Assembly (NCBI GenBank): GCA_021796385.1
Contig: JAJYXQ010000033.1
Location: 1 to 64,000, forward strand
From: Thermoplasmata archaeon
GTDB taxonomy: Archaea > Thermoplasmatota > Thermoplasmata > Lutacidiplasmatales > UBA184
DNA: 64,000 bases
Reading direction: 5' to 3'
Positions within the stretch are counted from its first letter, which is position 1, and each line of letters opens with the position of its first letter. Made by a program: the position numbers and the translations under genes. Of this stretch, positions 1 to 8,874 are shown piece by piece. The notes under the pieces were generated by a model that saw only the letters and a program-made list of their open reading frames with translations, was not told the origin of the DNA and did no database searches.

Positions 1-1
1 C

Positions 2-133
2 GCCATCGATTCTTCCGTCCTGCGCGAAGCGCTAGGGTGGCGCCCCCGACATTCGTTCGATGAAGCACTGCGAGTGACCGTGCAGTGGTACACCGACCAC
101 CGGGAGTGGTGGGAGCCGCTCGTGACTTCCTGA
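2..133 (+). CDS. rmlB: dTDP-glucose 4,6-dehydratase, C-terminal end (partial)
   Basis: This gene runs in from the left edge; only its last 43 codons are present and the frame is too short for the ORF track. The translated tail (LGWRPRHSFDEALRVTVQWY, then HREWW) matches the conserved C-terminus of RmlB-type extended short-chain dehydrogenases, which convert dTDP-glucose to dTDP-4-keto-6-deoxyglucose. The catalytic and NAD-binding parts lie outside the window, so a related sugar-nucleotide dehydratase or epimerase cannot be excluded. The rmlC-like and rmlA-like genes at 4.8-6.4 kb on the same strand support a dTDP-deoxysugar locus for surface glycans. Confidence 0.75.
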   Translation, partial: AIDSSVLREALGWRPRHSFDEALRVTVQWYTDHREWWEPLVTS

Positions 134-584
134 GGGGAGCTCGGTCTTTGGGCCGCTCACTCAGAACTGACGTTATCATCGCTTGGGGGCAAGGGCTCAG
201 ATTTCAGGAACTAAGCGAATGGGTGAGGGTCAACCAGAGCAGTCATCCCCGCGGCTTGAAGCGATTTCCCGAGATAGCTCTGGACCGGACCATGGAGGAT
301 CCTTTGCCATGGTATCGAACCGTCCGGGTTTGGCTCGCCCGAGCCACCCTCGACGACGAGCGCGATGCTTCGTAGCTTGGGCCCAAGGACCGACAGGACG
401 TCGGGTCTTCCCTGGTCCATATCAGCTGGACCAAGATGCTCTGAAGCCGGGGTAATCATTTTCAATCCCCTAAGAGCTCCATGTGAGATTTTTAGGGTGG
501 CTCCCTGGCAGGACCAGGGCGTTGGGGAAGTCTGATATACCGTTACCGACTAGATATGCCACAACATAGCGCGTTGCCAAACTC
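134..584. other. intergenic stretch, no gene seen
   Basis: The ORFs here (85-375, 183-455, 211-465) are low-complexity, overlap one another on both strands and resemble no family. Near the right end, ctagatatgcca (about 551-562) sits about 28 nt before the ATG at 585 and is a plausible TATA box for a leaderless transcript of the kelch gene. Confidence 0.5.
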
Positions 585-2057
585 ATGATTGTTCATAGGG
601 AGACATTGGGTAGGGAGAGGAGCGTCCACGGCTCACGGTGGGGATTCCGTGCTTCGATCGCGCTCTTCATGCAAGCGGTCGTGGTCTCTGCCGCCGTCGG
701 GACCTCCTTCATCTACGGCACTTCGTCCGGCACGATCACAGCTCAGACCGCCTACTTGCATGGTTCGGAAAACTGGATGCATTTGTCGGCGGGGGACTAT
801 AGCTGTGCTGGAGGGGTGCTACCCGAGGGTAAAGTTGACCCGGGAATGACCTACGATCTGAACGGCAACCGGGTCGTCATGTGGGGCGGATACAATGTTT
901 GTACGGCAACGACCGACCGGAACACTTCCGTTTACCACGGGGAGACGGGTGGGAAGAATGGGCAGTGGAGCACCCTCTCAACCTCTGGCACCACGCTCTC
1001 CTCAGAACAAGGGGCTGCGATGGCCTACTGCCCCGCCGAATGTGTGTATCTTGCCCCGGACAACGGGTTTGACTTTTTGTATGGGGGGATCAATCCCAAT
1101 GGGTACTTCAACGGAGTCTTGTTCGGACTCGAAGGCACCACGTGGTCGGCCGTTTGTAATCCGGCAAACCAGCCATGCTTCTACTCAAGTTACGTATATT
1201 CCGGAAACACTATCACAACAACATGCTCGGCCACGACAAATGGCTTTGATGTCTGGCAACAGTATCTAGAAGGGGCAAGCCTCGCCTGGGATCCGGCCGA
1301 CCAATCCCTCTATCTCTTCGGGGGCCTGGGGTTGACTTACATCAACGGTTGCTACAAGACGAGTTCGAACGGGTGTGCGTACCAATCTTCGGTATGTTTC
1401 TTTGACGACATGTGGCGGCTCACCTACAACACGGCCGACTTCGGAGCCACCTACCCCATTGGATGGGAACCCGTGTGTGGTGAGTTTGCGACAGGGACTG
1501 CGTGCGGCCCCAGCAATCGGGCGTATGCTTCCATGGCGTACGATCCATCGACAGGCTACCTTGTGCTCTATGGGGGCTATGGCTGCTCCACAGCCTCTAA
1601 TCTCCTGTGTACCACGACTTCGAGCCCGGGGGTACTCACCGACACCTGGTATTTCGCCCCAAGTGGAACTACTTGGACGAAGTGCACCTCCACTACCACG
1701 GTCTATTCCTGTGCGAGCACTCCTGCGAACGGCGCTGACGCGGCAATGACCTACGATTACGCGAACGGTTCCCTACTCCTCTTTGGTGGATGCTCGGCGG
1801 GCTTCAGCTTAGCAACGAACGATTATCCAAACGGTTGCACCACACCGGTACAGAACTCCTGGGTCATGGGTAAGTGGACTGGGACAACCCCTCTCTTGGA
1901 AAGGGAATGGGTCGGTCTAGGTGTCCTGTCCCCGTCCCCTCCTGCTTCCTGGGGAGCCAGGATGGTGTACGACCTCGCCGATGGTTACATCGTATGGTAC
2001 GGGGGTGAGGGCAGCGCGTACTGGGCCCAGACGTGGATTTACTCCTACGGCCATTGA
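585..2057 (+). CDS. secreted kelch-repeat (galactose-oxidase-like propeller) protein
   Basis: This 490-residue protein has a basic N-terminus followed by a hydrophobic segment (about residues 24-45), so it is probably exported and perhaps anchored. The rest carries five or more kelch-type blades of the form MxYDxxxxxxVxxGGY, for example MTYDLNGNRVVMWGGYN, SMAYDPSTGYLVLYGGYG and AMTYDYANGSLLLFGGC, consistent with a beta-propeller. It is unusually rich in cysteine, suggesting disulfide stabilisation outside the cell. There is no C-terminal membrane span. Related blades occur in the giant kelch protein at 38.9-43.1 kb. Its ligand or enzymatic role cannot be read from sequence. A TATA-like site about 28 nt upstream supports the ATG at 585. 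Confidence 0.7.
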   Translation: MIVHRETLGRERSVHGSRWGFRASIALFMQAVVVSAAVGTSFIYGTSSGTITAQTAYLHGSENWMHLSAGDYSCAGGVLPEGKVDPGMTYDLNGNRVVMWGGYNVCTATTDRNTSVYHGETGGKNGQWSTLSTSGTTLSSEQGAAMAYCPAECVYLAPDNGFDFLYGGINPNGYFNGVLFGLEGTTWSAVCNPANQPCFYSSYVYSGNTITTTCSATTNGFDVWQQYLEGASLAWDPADQSLYLFGGLGLTYINGCYKTSSNGCAYQSSVCFFDDMWRLTYNTADFGATYPIGWEPVCGEFATGTACGPSNRAYASMAYDPSTGYLVLYGGYGCSTASNLLCTTTSSPGVLTDTWYFAPSGTTWTKCTSTTTVYSCASTPANGADAAMTYDYANGSLLLFGGCSAGFSLATNDYPNGCTTPVQNSWVMGKWTGTTPLLEREWVGLGVLSPSPPASWGARMVYDLADGYIVWYGGEGSAYWAQTWIYSYGH

Positions 2058-2090
2058 GCGAATGGTCTCCGTACGAGAACCGGGTAACGC

Positions 2091-3662
2091 TCAAGCGAAA
2101 AGGTCGGGCACCGTCCGATCAATCTCCACATTGAGGAGCGCGGGGCCATCGGCGGCCTTGAACCGCTGGAGCTCTGCCTCCAGGTTCTGCGGAGCTTCCA
2201 CCGTCGTCGCGGGCAAGCCGTACCCCCGGGCGATCTCCGGGATGTCGATCCGGGGCAACTGGAAGTAGTCCACATCTACGAGCGTCGGGTGGTAGGCCTT
2301 GGAGTAACTGCGCAGGATCGAGTAGCTGTGGTTGTTGACGACGAGGATCTTCACAGGGAGGTGGTACCGGGCGATCGTCCCCAGGGACTGCACGCTGTAC
2401 TGGACCGATCCATCTCCCAGAACGGTGAGGACCTTGGGCCGGCGGACCGAGATGCCCACGGAAGCGGCGAGCCCCCACCCCAGCTGGCCACTTCGGTATC
2501 CGAAGTAACTGTCCTTCCCACGGTACACCCCGAGCGATTTGAGCGTGGGGGTCAGTGAGACCGCTTCGTCCACGATGGTATGATCGGAGAAGATGCGGGT
2601 GGCGGCCTCGAGGACGAAGTAGCCCCCCATGCTCTTCGCTGCCCGGGCCGCCCGGCTGGCCCGCATGAGGTCAGGCGGGGCGCGAAAGCCTCCGGGTCGC
2701 TGGGGGAGGAGGGGGAGGAGGTCCTGGAGGCTCTTCTTCAGGGAACCGAATGCCGCCGGACACTTCAAGCGCCCTGGGACCGCAGGGTCCGTCCCCAGAT
2801 AGAACACCTTCGGTCCGGAAGGGAGAGGGACGGGCGTATACGGATAGACCGTGAAATCGGCCCCGAGAAGGAGGGCGAGGTCAAAATCCGTTAAGGTGGA
2901 TGTGATGAGGGCGGATGCGGGCAGGAGGTCCCCCACGAACTGGGGGAGCTTCTCGGGGACCATCGCGCGCGAGGCGAGGGGTTCGCCGTAGACAGGGCAG
3001 CTCAACTTCTGGGCCAGTTGCCGGAGCTCGTCGAACGCATCCCAGACATCCACCTCGTACCCGGCGACGATCGCCACCTTGTCCGCGCTCCGGATCCGCT
3101 CCGCCAGGGCCTCCATCGAAGCGCCCGGCACAGGATAGGCCGCCTCCACGGACGGCGATGTCGCCTCCGCTGCTTCCGCCTCCATGACATCCATGGGGAG
3201 GCTGACGAGCGTGGGTCCCCACGGTGGGCGGGTCGCCATCGAGATAGCGGTATCGATCGCTCCCGGTACCTCCGCGGGCGTCTTCGGCTCCGAGGAGTAC
3301 TTGACGAGTCCGGCCACCATGCGCTCCATGTTCGCATTCAAGAGCGGGTCGTAGTCCATGTGGCGGAGGTCCTGCTGGCCGACCAGGATCACCACGGGAG
3401 AGCGGTTCCGCTGGGCGGAGTAGACGAATCCGATCGAATTGCCAAGCCCGACGGCCGCGTGGAGGTTGGCCACGGTGGCCTTCCGATCCACCTGGGAAAG
3501 GCCGTCGGCCGCCCCGACGGCGATCGAGTCGTGGAGTGTGAGATAGTACTTCTGCTCGGCGATCCCTTCGAGGAAGGGGAGCTCGGTCGTGCCCGGGTTC
3601 CCGAACATCTCATGGATCCCTCGCCGGGCGAGTTGGGCGGAGATGGACCGGGCGACCTTCAT
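2091..3662 (-). CDS. thiamine-diphosphate-dependent 2-oxoacid decarboxylase, benzoylformate decarboxylase-like
   Basis: This 523-residue protein has the three-domain layout of ThDP enzymes. The N-terminal Pyr domain has FGNPGTTELPF (residues 20-30) and NLHAAVGLGN, both typical of benzoylformate decarboxylase, including the active-site His. The C-terminal PP domain has the ThDP/Mg motif GDGSVQYS followed about 25 residues later by VVNNHSYSIL. The position of the near-universal cofactor-activating Glu is Asp (LTLHDSIAVGAADG, D45). Its start overlaps the end of the upstream dehydrogenase by 4 nt, so the two are co-translated. A role decarboxylating an aromatic or other branched 2-oxoacid produced by the dehydrogenase is inferred; acetolactate synthase-like activity is less likely because the FGNPG and NLH motifs fit the decarboxylase branch. 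Confidence 0.78.
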   Translation of the reverse strand: MKVARSISAQLARRGIHEMFGNPGTTELPFLEGIAEQKYYLTLHDSIAVGAADGLSQVDRKATVANLHAAVGLGNSIGFVYSAQRNRSPVVILVGQQDLRHMDYDPLLNANMERMVAGLVKYSSEPKTPAEVPGAIDTAISMATRPPWGPTLVSLPMDVMEAEAAEATSPSVEAAYPVPGASMEALAERIRSADKVAIVAGYEVDVWDAFDELRQLAQKLSCPVYGEPLASRAMVPEKLPQFVGDLLPASALITSTLTDFDLALLLGADFTVYPYTPVPLPSGPKVFYLGTDPAVPGRLKCPAAFGSLKKSLQDLLPLLPQRPGGFRAPPDLMRASRAARAAKSMGGYFVLEAATRIFSDHTIVDEAVSLTPTLKSLGVYRGKDSYFGYRSGQLGWGLAASVGISVRRPKVLTVLGDGSVQYSVQSLGTIARYHLPVKILVVNNHSYSILRSYSKAYHPTLVDVDYFQLPRIDIPEIARGYGLPATTVEAPQNLEAELQRFKAADGPALLNVEIDRTVPDLFA

Positions 3663-4627
3663 CCCTGTTTTCCGACCGAAGGACCGTTGTCGACGCGGTA
3701 GAGCGGTTCCTTGCCCTGCACGTAGCGGAGCACGTTCTTCACGGTCTCCTGGAGGAACCGGGCCTGGGCCTCCATCGTCACCCCGGCGAGATGCGGAGTG
3801 AAGAGGGTCCCGGGTGTGGCGAAGAGCTCGTCGGAAAAGTCTGGTGGTTCCGTCGGAAAGACGTCCAAGCCCGCGTACAGGCGGCCGTTCTTCACCTCCT
3901 TGCGGAGCGCTTCGAGATCGACGAGCTCGGCCCGAGCCGTGTTGATGAGCATCGCCCCATCCTTCATCAGCTTGAGACGATCGGCGTTGAGCAGTGCCCG
4001 GGTTGCCTCCGTCAGGGGCAGATGAAGGGAGATAATATCAGACTGGGAAAGGAGCTCTTCCAACGGGAGGTAGGTGACCCCGAGCCTCCCTTCATCCTCC
4101 GGTGATGCCCGGACGACATCATAGTACACGACAGCGACCTCGAACGGAAGGAGTCGGGCTGCGAGCTCCTTTCCGATCCGGCCGAGCCCGAGGATCCCCA
4201 CGGTCCTCCCGGCAAGGTCGTGCGAATCGGTCAGCATCGGCCATTCCCCACGCCGCAGGTCGGCGTCCATCGTGGTGAGATTCCGGAGCAGCGCGAGGAT
4301 CATGAGGACCACGTGTTCCGCGACCGTCTTCGAGTTGGCGACGGGAATGTTCGATAGCATGATGCCGCGGGAACGGCACGCGTCGAGGGCAACCCGGTTG
4401 TATCCGGTGCTCGCCACTTGGATGAACTTGAGGGCGGTCATGTGCTGGATCGCATCGGCCGGCAGATCATGGAAGGTCGTGAGGATGAGCACGTCGATCT
4501 CGGATGGGGGATAGAGCCCCGGGGCCAGAGGCTCGTCGACAACATCCACGCCCGGGAGCAAAGCTCCCACCCTCCGCTTGATCTCTTCGACCGGCAAGAA
4601 TCCCGGGATCACCGCTCGGATCTTCAT
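3659..4627 (-). CDS. D-2-hydroxyacid dehydrogenase (phosphoglycerate dehydrogenase family)
   Basis: This 322-residue NAD-dependent oxidoreductase converts a D-2-hydroxyacid and its 2-oxoacid. The Rossmann motif is ILGLGRIGKEL (about 144-154). The catalytic triad of the family is visible: Arg in INTARAELVD, Glu in LDVFPTEPP and His in FTPHLAGVT. It is the first gene of a two-gene operon (ATGA overlap with the ThDP decarboxylase), which suggests oxidation of a hydroxyacid followed by decarboxylation, as in a mandelate-type route, rather than serine synthesis. It lacks the C-terminal ACT extension of classical SerA. A TATA-like gcgttatgatgg lies about 28 nt upstream on the minus strand. Confidence 0.85.
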   Translation of the reverse strand: MKIRAVIPGFLPVEEIKRRVGALLPGVDVVDEPLAPGLYPPSEIDVLILTTFHDLPADAIQHMTALKFIQVASTGYNRVALDACRSRGIMLSNIPVANSKTVAEHVVLMILALLRNLTTMDADLRRGEWPMLTDSHDLAGRTVGILGLGRIGKELAARLLPFEVAVVYYDVVRASPEDEGRLGVTYLPLEELLSQSDIISLHLPLTEATRALLNADRLKLMKDGAMLINTARAELVDLEALRKEVKNGRLYAGLDVFPTEPPDFSDELFATPGTLFTPHLAGVTMEAQARFLQETVKNVLRYVQGKEPLYRVDNGPSVGKQG

Positions 4628-4757
4628 CGCCCGGCCCCAGTCCCACCGCCATCATAACGCTTCGGGGCCGGCTGTACCCGCCCCCTCCCAGATCGGTGTG
4701 ACCCTTGGGGGTTACCGTTCGCCATCTTTATGGCCCTGGACCCATCCCCTCCGGCTG

Positions 4758-5324
4758 ATGGTGCGACTTCCTACGATAACCCCCCCGGAGATATCGATCC
4801 AGGGAGTGGTGGCCTTTCCTCGAGTGGTCCACCACGACCCGAGAGGGTTCCTCGTCGAGACCCTGCGGAAGGACGATGGGGGAGTATCGGGGGCGACGTT
4901 CGCCATGACCTACACCTCCCTCACGCTCCCCGGGGAAAAGCGGGACATCGACCGGTGGCATGTGCACCGCCTGCAGGAAGACCGGTTTGTCGTGCTCTCA
5001 GGGGAGATGATATTGGCGCTCTATGATGGGAGAAGGGAAGTCCCCACCTTTGGCACGCTGCACGCCATCCGGATGGTGGGTGCCTCTGACGGGACCGGGA
5101 CCGAACCCCGGCGAAAGCAGGATGGCCTCACCCACATGGTCACGATCCCGGCCGGGGTCTACCACTGCATCGGGAACCTCTCCGACCGTCCCTTCATCCT
5201 CCAGAACTTCCCTACCCAACTCTACAACGCGGAGGATGAGGGACGCGTGCCGTTCTTGGAGGTTCCCATGAAGGACCTGGCGGGAGCTCCTTTCTCATGG
5301 GACGCTGTCGAGGTGCGACGGTGA
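4758..5324 (+). CDS. RmlC-like cupin sugar epimerase (dTDP-4-dehydrorhamnose 3,5-epimerase family)
   Basis: Read from the ATG at 4758 the protein is 188 residues, close to the usual RmlC length. The ORF-track start at 4578 would overlap the divergent dehydrogenase gene and adds an unconserved leader. A TATA-like catctttatg about 28 nt upstream fits a leaderless start. RmlC landmarks are recognisable: HHDPRGFLVETLRKDD near the N-terminus, the cupin His region WHVHRLQEDRFVVLSGEMIL, and IPAGVYHCIGNLSDRPFILQ. The sequence is divergent, so a variant epimerase or ketoisomerase acting on a dTDP-keto-sugar is possible. The next gene, rmlA-like, follows 28 bases later. Confidence 0.75.
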   Translation: MVRLPTITPPEISIQGVVAFPRVVHHDPRGFLVETLRKDDGGVSGATFAMTYTSLTLPGEKRDIDRWHVHRLQEDRFVVLSGEMILALYDGRREVPTFGTLHAIRMVGASDGTGTEPRRKQDGLTHMVTIPAGVYHCIGNLSDRPFILQNFPTQLYNAEDEGRVPFLEVPMKDLAGAPFSWDAVEVRR

Positions 5325-5352
5325 GCCACGGGAGGCTTCCCCGAGGGCTCCC

Positions 5353-6429
5353 GTGAAGGGACTCCTCCTTGCGGGTGGTCACGGGACCCGGCTCCGGCCA
5401 CTGACCTTCCGTGGGAACAAGCACATGCTGCCGATTGCCAACCGACCCCTCCTCTTCTACGGTCTCGACCACCTCAAGGAGGCCGGGGTCTCGGAGGTGG
5501 CCATCATCCTCGGCCCGATCAAGGAGGACATCGAAGAACAGATTGGCGACGGGAGCCGTTTCGGTGTCAAGGTACGGTACATCACGCAAGGGGACCCGAA
5601 GGGCTTGGCGCACGCCGTGCTCTGCGCCCGGGACTTCCTTGGCGAAGACGACTTCCTGATGTACCTCGGGGACAACCTCCTCGAGCACGGGGCGGCCCCC
5701 TACCTCAAGCGCTTCGCCCGGGGGGATGCCTCCGCCGTGGTGGGGGCCGTGAAGGTCCGGGATCCCCGGCACTATGGTGTCGTCGAACTGGACGGGGATG
5801 GGAACATCCTTTCGATCGAGGAAAAGCCCGCCGCCCCAAAGAGCCACCTGGCACTGATCGGGGTCTACCTTTTCACGCCGGAGATCCACGCGGTCATCGA
5901 GCGCCAGAAGCCATCGAAGCGGGGTGAACTTGAGATCACGGATGCGATCTGGACCCTTCAGGAAAGGACGCACCGGGTCCGGGCCATCCAGTTGGAGGGG
6001 TGGTGGAAGGACACCGGACAGCCGAGCGACCTCATCGAGGCGAACGAGCGGGTGCTCGCCAGCCGTGCGGCAGAATTCTTCCAGGTGAAGGGGGAGATAG
6101 ACCCGCACGCGAATGTGAGCGGGCACGTGGGCCTCGGGGAAGGGGGCGGGATCGCCGCCGGAGCCACGGTTCGAGGCCCGGTGATCCTCGGGAAGAACGT
6201 GCGGATCGAGGCCGGCGCCTACATCGGCCCCTACACTTCGGTCGGTGATGGCTCGGTCATCCGCCGGGCGGAGGTCGACCGCAGCATCCTCATGGAGCAC
6301 GTGACGATCGATGTGCCCTTCCGTATCGTCGACAGCATCGTCGGCCGCGGTACCACGATCTCCGAGCGCACCCAGCTCCCGAAGGGGCACTCGTTCATCC
6401 TGGGCGATTCGAGCCAGGTCGTTTTGTAA
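5353..6429 (+). CDS. rmlA: glucose-1-phosphate thymidylyltransferase, long form
   Basis: This 358-residue nucleotidyltransferase makes dTDP-glucose from dTTP and glucose-1-phosphate. The N-terminal signature LLAGGHGTRLRPLT (residues 4-17) is the nucleotide-binding loop, KHMLPIANRPL contains the conserved Lys, and MYLGDNLLEHG carries the metal-binding Asp. After about residue 250 a left-handed beta-helix tail (VRGPVILGKNVRIEAGAYIG) is present, the long RmlA/StrD form. It starts at a GTG. With the rmlC-like gene just upstream and the rmlB end at the window edge it forms a split dTDP-deoxysugar locus. Confidence 0.88.
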   Translation: MKGLLLAGGHGTRLRPLTFRGNKHMLPIANRPLLFYGLDHLKEAGVSEVAIILGPIKEDIEEQIGDGSRFGVKVRYITQGDPKGLAHAVLCARDFLGEDDFLMYLGDNLLEHGAAPYLKRFARGDASAVVGAVKVRDPRHYGVVELDGDGNILSIEEKPAAPKSHLALIGVYLFTPEIHAVIERQKPSKRGELEITDAIWTLQERTHRVRAIQLEGWWKDTGQPSDLIEANERVLASRAAEFFQVKGEIDPHANVSGHVGLGEGGGIAAGATVRGPVILGKNVRIEAGAYIGPYTSVGDGSVIRRAEVDRSILMEHVTIDVPFRIVDSIVGRGTTISERTQLPKGHSFILGDSSQVVL

Positions 6430-6525
6430 CTCGGTTTTCCCGGGCATACCGGTCGATACGCCATCCTCGTCCCTTCGGAGCGGGACCCTAGGACGGAGTG
6501 TGGGCGAGGTCGCATGCGGAAAAGA

Positions 6526-7479
6526 CTATTCCAAACTGACGGACGACCCGCGGCGGGAGCTTTCCGAGACCGGCTCGATGATGAGGTGCCTCACGGACGG
6601 ACACTCGGCCATGACGAAGCGGCGGAGCTGGTCGATGTGCATCTCGATGTCGTCGGTCGTGAGCATGTCGATGAAATTGAGGCGCAGGATCACAAGGATG
6701 TCGTCCGGGCCAAGCATCATGCTCTGGATGCCCACCACCCCGCGGATGAATGGGTATCGTTCCACGATGGATAGTATCTCCTTACCCTCTTCGACGGGGA
6801 TGGCCTTGCCGACGAGCAGTTCGCGCGCCTCCAAAGCGAACTCGATCCCTGTCCCGACGAGGAGCGCCCCCACGAACGTGGCCGCGGCGCCGTCGAAGCG
6901 CTCATCGTGGGTCATGAACACGAGATAGATGCCGACGATGGCGATGATCGCCCCCAGGACGCCGAGCACGTCCTGGACCACCATCACCTTCATCTCCTGG
7001 CGGTCGGAGCTCATCAGCTCTCGCAGGGTAAGATGGTCTCGCCGCGTCTCGCTGATCGCGATGGCGAGGGACAGGGCACCGGCTGCCAGGGTGGCCCCCA
7101 CGACGAGCAGGTCGCTTCGGATGTCCACGATCCGGGCGGGATCGAGGAACTGGAGGAGACCGACGATCATGACCACGGCCCCCGTGAGAGAGAACGTGAC
7201 GAGCCCGGCCGTGAAGGCCCAGAAGAACCGCTCCTTTCCCCGGCCGAACGGGTGGATGTGGGACGGGGGTTCCCGGCTCACCCGGATCCCCCAGTAGATC
7301 ATGAGCCCACCCACGATATCCGTGACGGCGTAGAGGGATTGGGAGAGGACCGCCTTGCTTCCGCTGTAGATGAAGGCGAGCAGGTTGGCGATAAAAAATG
7401 TGGAACTGATGATGGTGGTGAGGAGCACCACTCTCCGGGTCCTCATTCTGAATGCGGTCGGTACCAAGCGCTTCGGCAC
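6526..7479 (-). CDS. cation diffusion facilitator (CDF) family metal transporter
   Basis: This 317-residue membrane protein has about six transmembrane segments between residues 17 and 210 and a soluble C-terminal metal-binding domain (about 220-317), the standard CDF layout for proton-coupled efflux of divalent metals. The loop HPFGRGKERFFW (76-87) matches the CDF consensus. In TM2 the usual metal ligand pair reads YxxxD (SLYAVTD, Y50 and D54), so one His/Asp ligand is replaced and the metal preference may be atypical. TM5 has VVQDVLGVLG with the conserved Asp. It is transcribed on its own, convergent with rmlA. The start could also be the internal Met at residue 12. Confidence 0.85.
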   Translation of the reverse strand: MPKRLVPTAFRMRTRRVVLLTTIISSTFFIANLLAFIYSGSKAVLSQSLYAVTDIVGGLMIYWGIRVSREPPSHIHPFGRGKERFFWAFTAGLVTFSLTGAVVMIVGLLQFLDPARIVDIRSDLLVVGATLAAGALSLAIAISETRRDHLTLRELMSSDRQEMKVMVVQDVLGVLGAIIAIVGIYLVFMTHDERFDGAAATFVGALLVGTGIEFALEARELLVGKAIPVEEGKEILSIVERYPFIRGVVGIQSMMLGPDDILVILRLNFIDMLTTDDIEMHIDQLRRFVMAECPSVRHLIIEPVSESSRRGSSVSLE

Positions 7480-7524
7480 GTAAGGTTGACGCGCCGACCG
7501 GGGCCCCCAAGTGCGGAGGTTGCC

Positions 7525-8034
7525 CTACCGAAGGAATACACAAGCGGCGATGCAGACCCCGTAGTGATCCATGGGGATGGAGAGTTCTTCGGTCCTGTAA
7601 TTGATCTTGAGGAGCTCGACTCCCCGGAAGTGGGCGATCTCCTCCATGCGCCAGCGCAGGAACTCCTTGAGGGCCTTCTGGGTCCCGTGCAGATGCCCTT
7701 CGGCAACGTACCCACCGCGCCCATCGGCCCGGAAGGCATAGGCGATACCGGCACTGATGACCTCCCCCTCCCCGCCCGCATGGCGGGCGAGCACGCAGTG
7801 GGTGACGGCCCCCATGGGGATCGGCTTGCGTTCGATCTGCTTGATGCCGTTCGGGAGGATGCTCGAAACGCTGACGAGGTTCTGTTCCCCGATGCCGGCC
7901 TTGAGCAGGGCCAGATCGAAGGCATTGAGCTCGCTCGTCTTGTTGATCGCCCGTCCGGAGGTCACAAAGAACCGGGAGGGAATGGGTACTAGTGACGAAT
8001 CGTCTGCCTTGGAAGCCTTCGCGATTGGAGGCAC
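7525..8034 (-). CDS. pdaD: pyruvoyl-dependent arginine decarboxylase
   Basis: The enzyme makes agmatine from arginine for polyamine synthesis and matures by self-cleavage that converts a Ser to a pyruvoyl group. LNAFDLALLKAGIGEQNLV followed by SVSSILP is the family signature; cleavage is expected before the second Ser of VSSILP. The later PMGAVTHCVLAR and MEEIAHFRGVELLKI blocks also match. I chose a GTG start at 8034, giving 169 residues, close to the roughly 165-residue archaeal enzymes. A TATA box (TTTAAA, 8059-8064) lies 27 nt upstream, consistent with a leaderless mRNA. The longer ORF to 8229 adds about 65 unrelated residues. Confidence 0.88.
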   Translation of the reverse strand: MPPIAKASKADDSSLVPIPSRFFVTSGRAINKTSELNAFDLALLKAGIGEQNLVSVSSILPNGIKQIERKPIPMGAVTHCVLARHAGGEGEVISAGIAYAFRADGRGGYVAEGHLHGTQKALKEFLRWRMEEIAHFRGVELLKINYRTEELSIPMDHYGVCIAACVFLR

Positions 8035-8058
8035 GAGGGGGGGTAAGTGGACTCCCCC

Positions 8059-8064
8059 TTTAAA
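8059..8064 (-). promoter_or_regulatory. TATA box for pdaD
   Basis: The TTTAAA core is centred 27 nt before the GTG at 8034. The spacing is that expected if transcription starts at the start codon itself. Confidence 0.55.
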
Positions 8065-8244
8065 GGTGCCCATCCCGACGGGCCGGATGCGGCCCCTCCC
8101 AAGTGGAGCATCGGTCCGTTCTCCTTCAACGCATGCGTGGGTCTTGCCAGCGGAGCGCCGGTACGCATCGCCCCAACCGATAAACGACACCCGGGCAAAA
8201 AGCCAAGTTTGAAATAGTCGGGCAGACATAAGGAAACCTTGTAG

Positions 8245-8778
8245 GTGGCGGATTTGCGGGCAGGTCTGTTGGTCGCAGGAATTGTACTATTGTTGATCGG
8301 CGTCGTGCTCGTCGAATACCCGCTCGAACCCCAGGCCATTCCGGTCAACAACAAAGGGGCCTCGAGCATCGAGGCCGTTCAGGTCAACTCGCCCCTCATG
8401 TCACAACACTTTGAGGTCAGCTGGAGCGCGTCTGCCGTTGGGACGATGCAGTATGGCGTCTGCGCCCAGATCCCTAATGCTCCCACCGGGCTCGTCGGCA
8501 ACTGTTCACAAACGGGGTCCGGTTCCGGCACGAGTGGAACGTTCAGTTTCAGTGCTTCGAACGGCCAGTTCGTAGTCCTCTTCTTCAACGGTTCGAGCGG
8601 GACAGCCTCGGCCAAGACCACCATCCCGACCGCGGGCGTCCTCGTCATCGTCATTGGTGTGATCCTGCTCCTAGCGGGTGCAGCGCTCCGCTCGCAACCG
8701 AAGGTCCAGGCAGCCCAGTCGGGCCCGACCCCACCGGTCCCCCCGGACCAGACGGCAACTCCCCCGGCCTCCAAGTAG
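8245..8778 (+). CDS. two-span membrane protein with extracytoplasmic domain, unknown function
   Basis: This 177-residue protein starts at a GTG. A hydrophobic segment at residues 7-24 and a second near 125-147 (VLVIVIGVILLLAGAAL) flank a Ser/Thr/Gly-rich region (about 25-122) that is probably outside the cell. A Pro-rich basic tail follows (PTPPVPPDQTATPPASK). I do not recognise a family. The tail could be cytoplasmic. An AT-rich gaaatag lies about 30 nt upstream of the start. It is divergent from pdaD. Confidence 0.6.
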   Translation: MADLRAGLLVAGIVLLLIGVVLVEYPLEPQAIPVNNKGASSIEAVQVNSPLMSQHFEVSWSASAVGTMQYGVCAQIPNAPTGLVGNCSQTGSGSGTSGTFSFSASNGQFVVLFFNGSSGTASAKTTIPTAGVLVIVIGVILLLAGAALRSQPKVQAAQSGPTPPVPPDQTATPPASK

Positions 8779-8874
8779 GCGCGGGCCTCCCAACCTCGGC
8801 ACCGTCCCAAGCGGTAGGGGGCGTCGGTCGGTGGACGAACTTATTAGCCGGTGCGGTGATGCCCCGGGACACGT

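Noticed and set aside
211-465. 84-residue minus-strand ORF
   Set aside because: Overlapping ORFs on both strands, no ribosome-binding site and no family pattern.
5212-6447. 411-residue minus-strand ORF
   Set aside because: It is antisense to rmlA and arises from high G+C; the composition is rich in Arg, Gly, Pro and Asp with no motifs.
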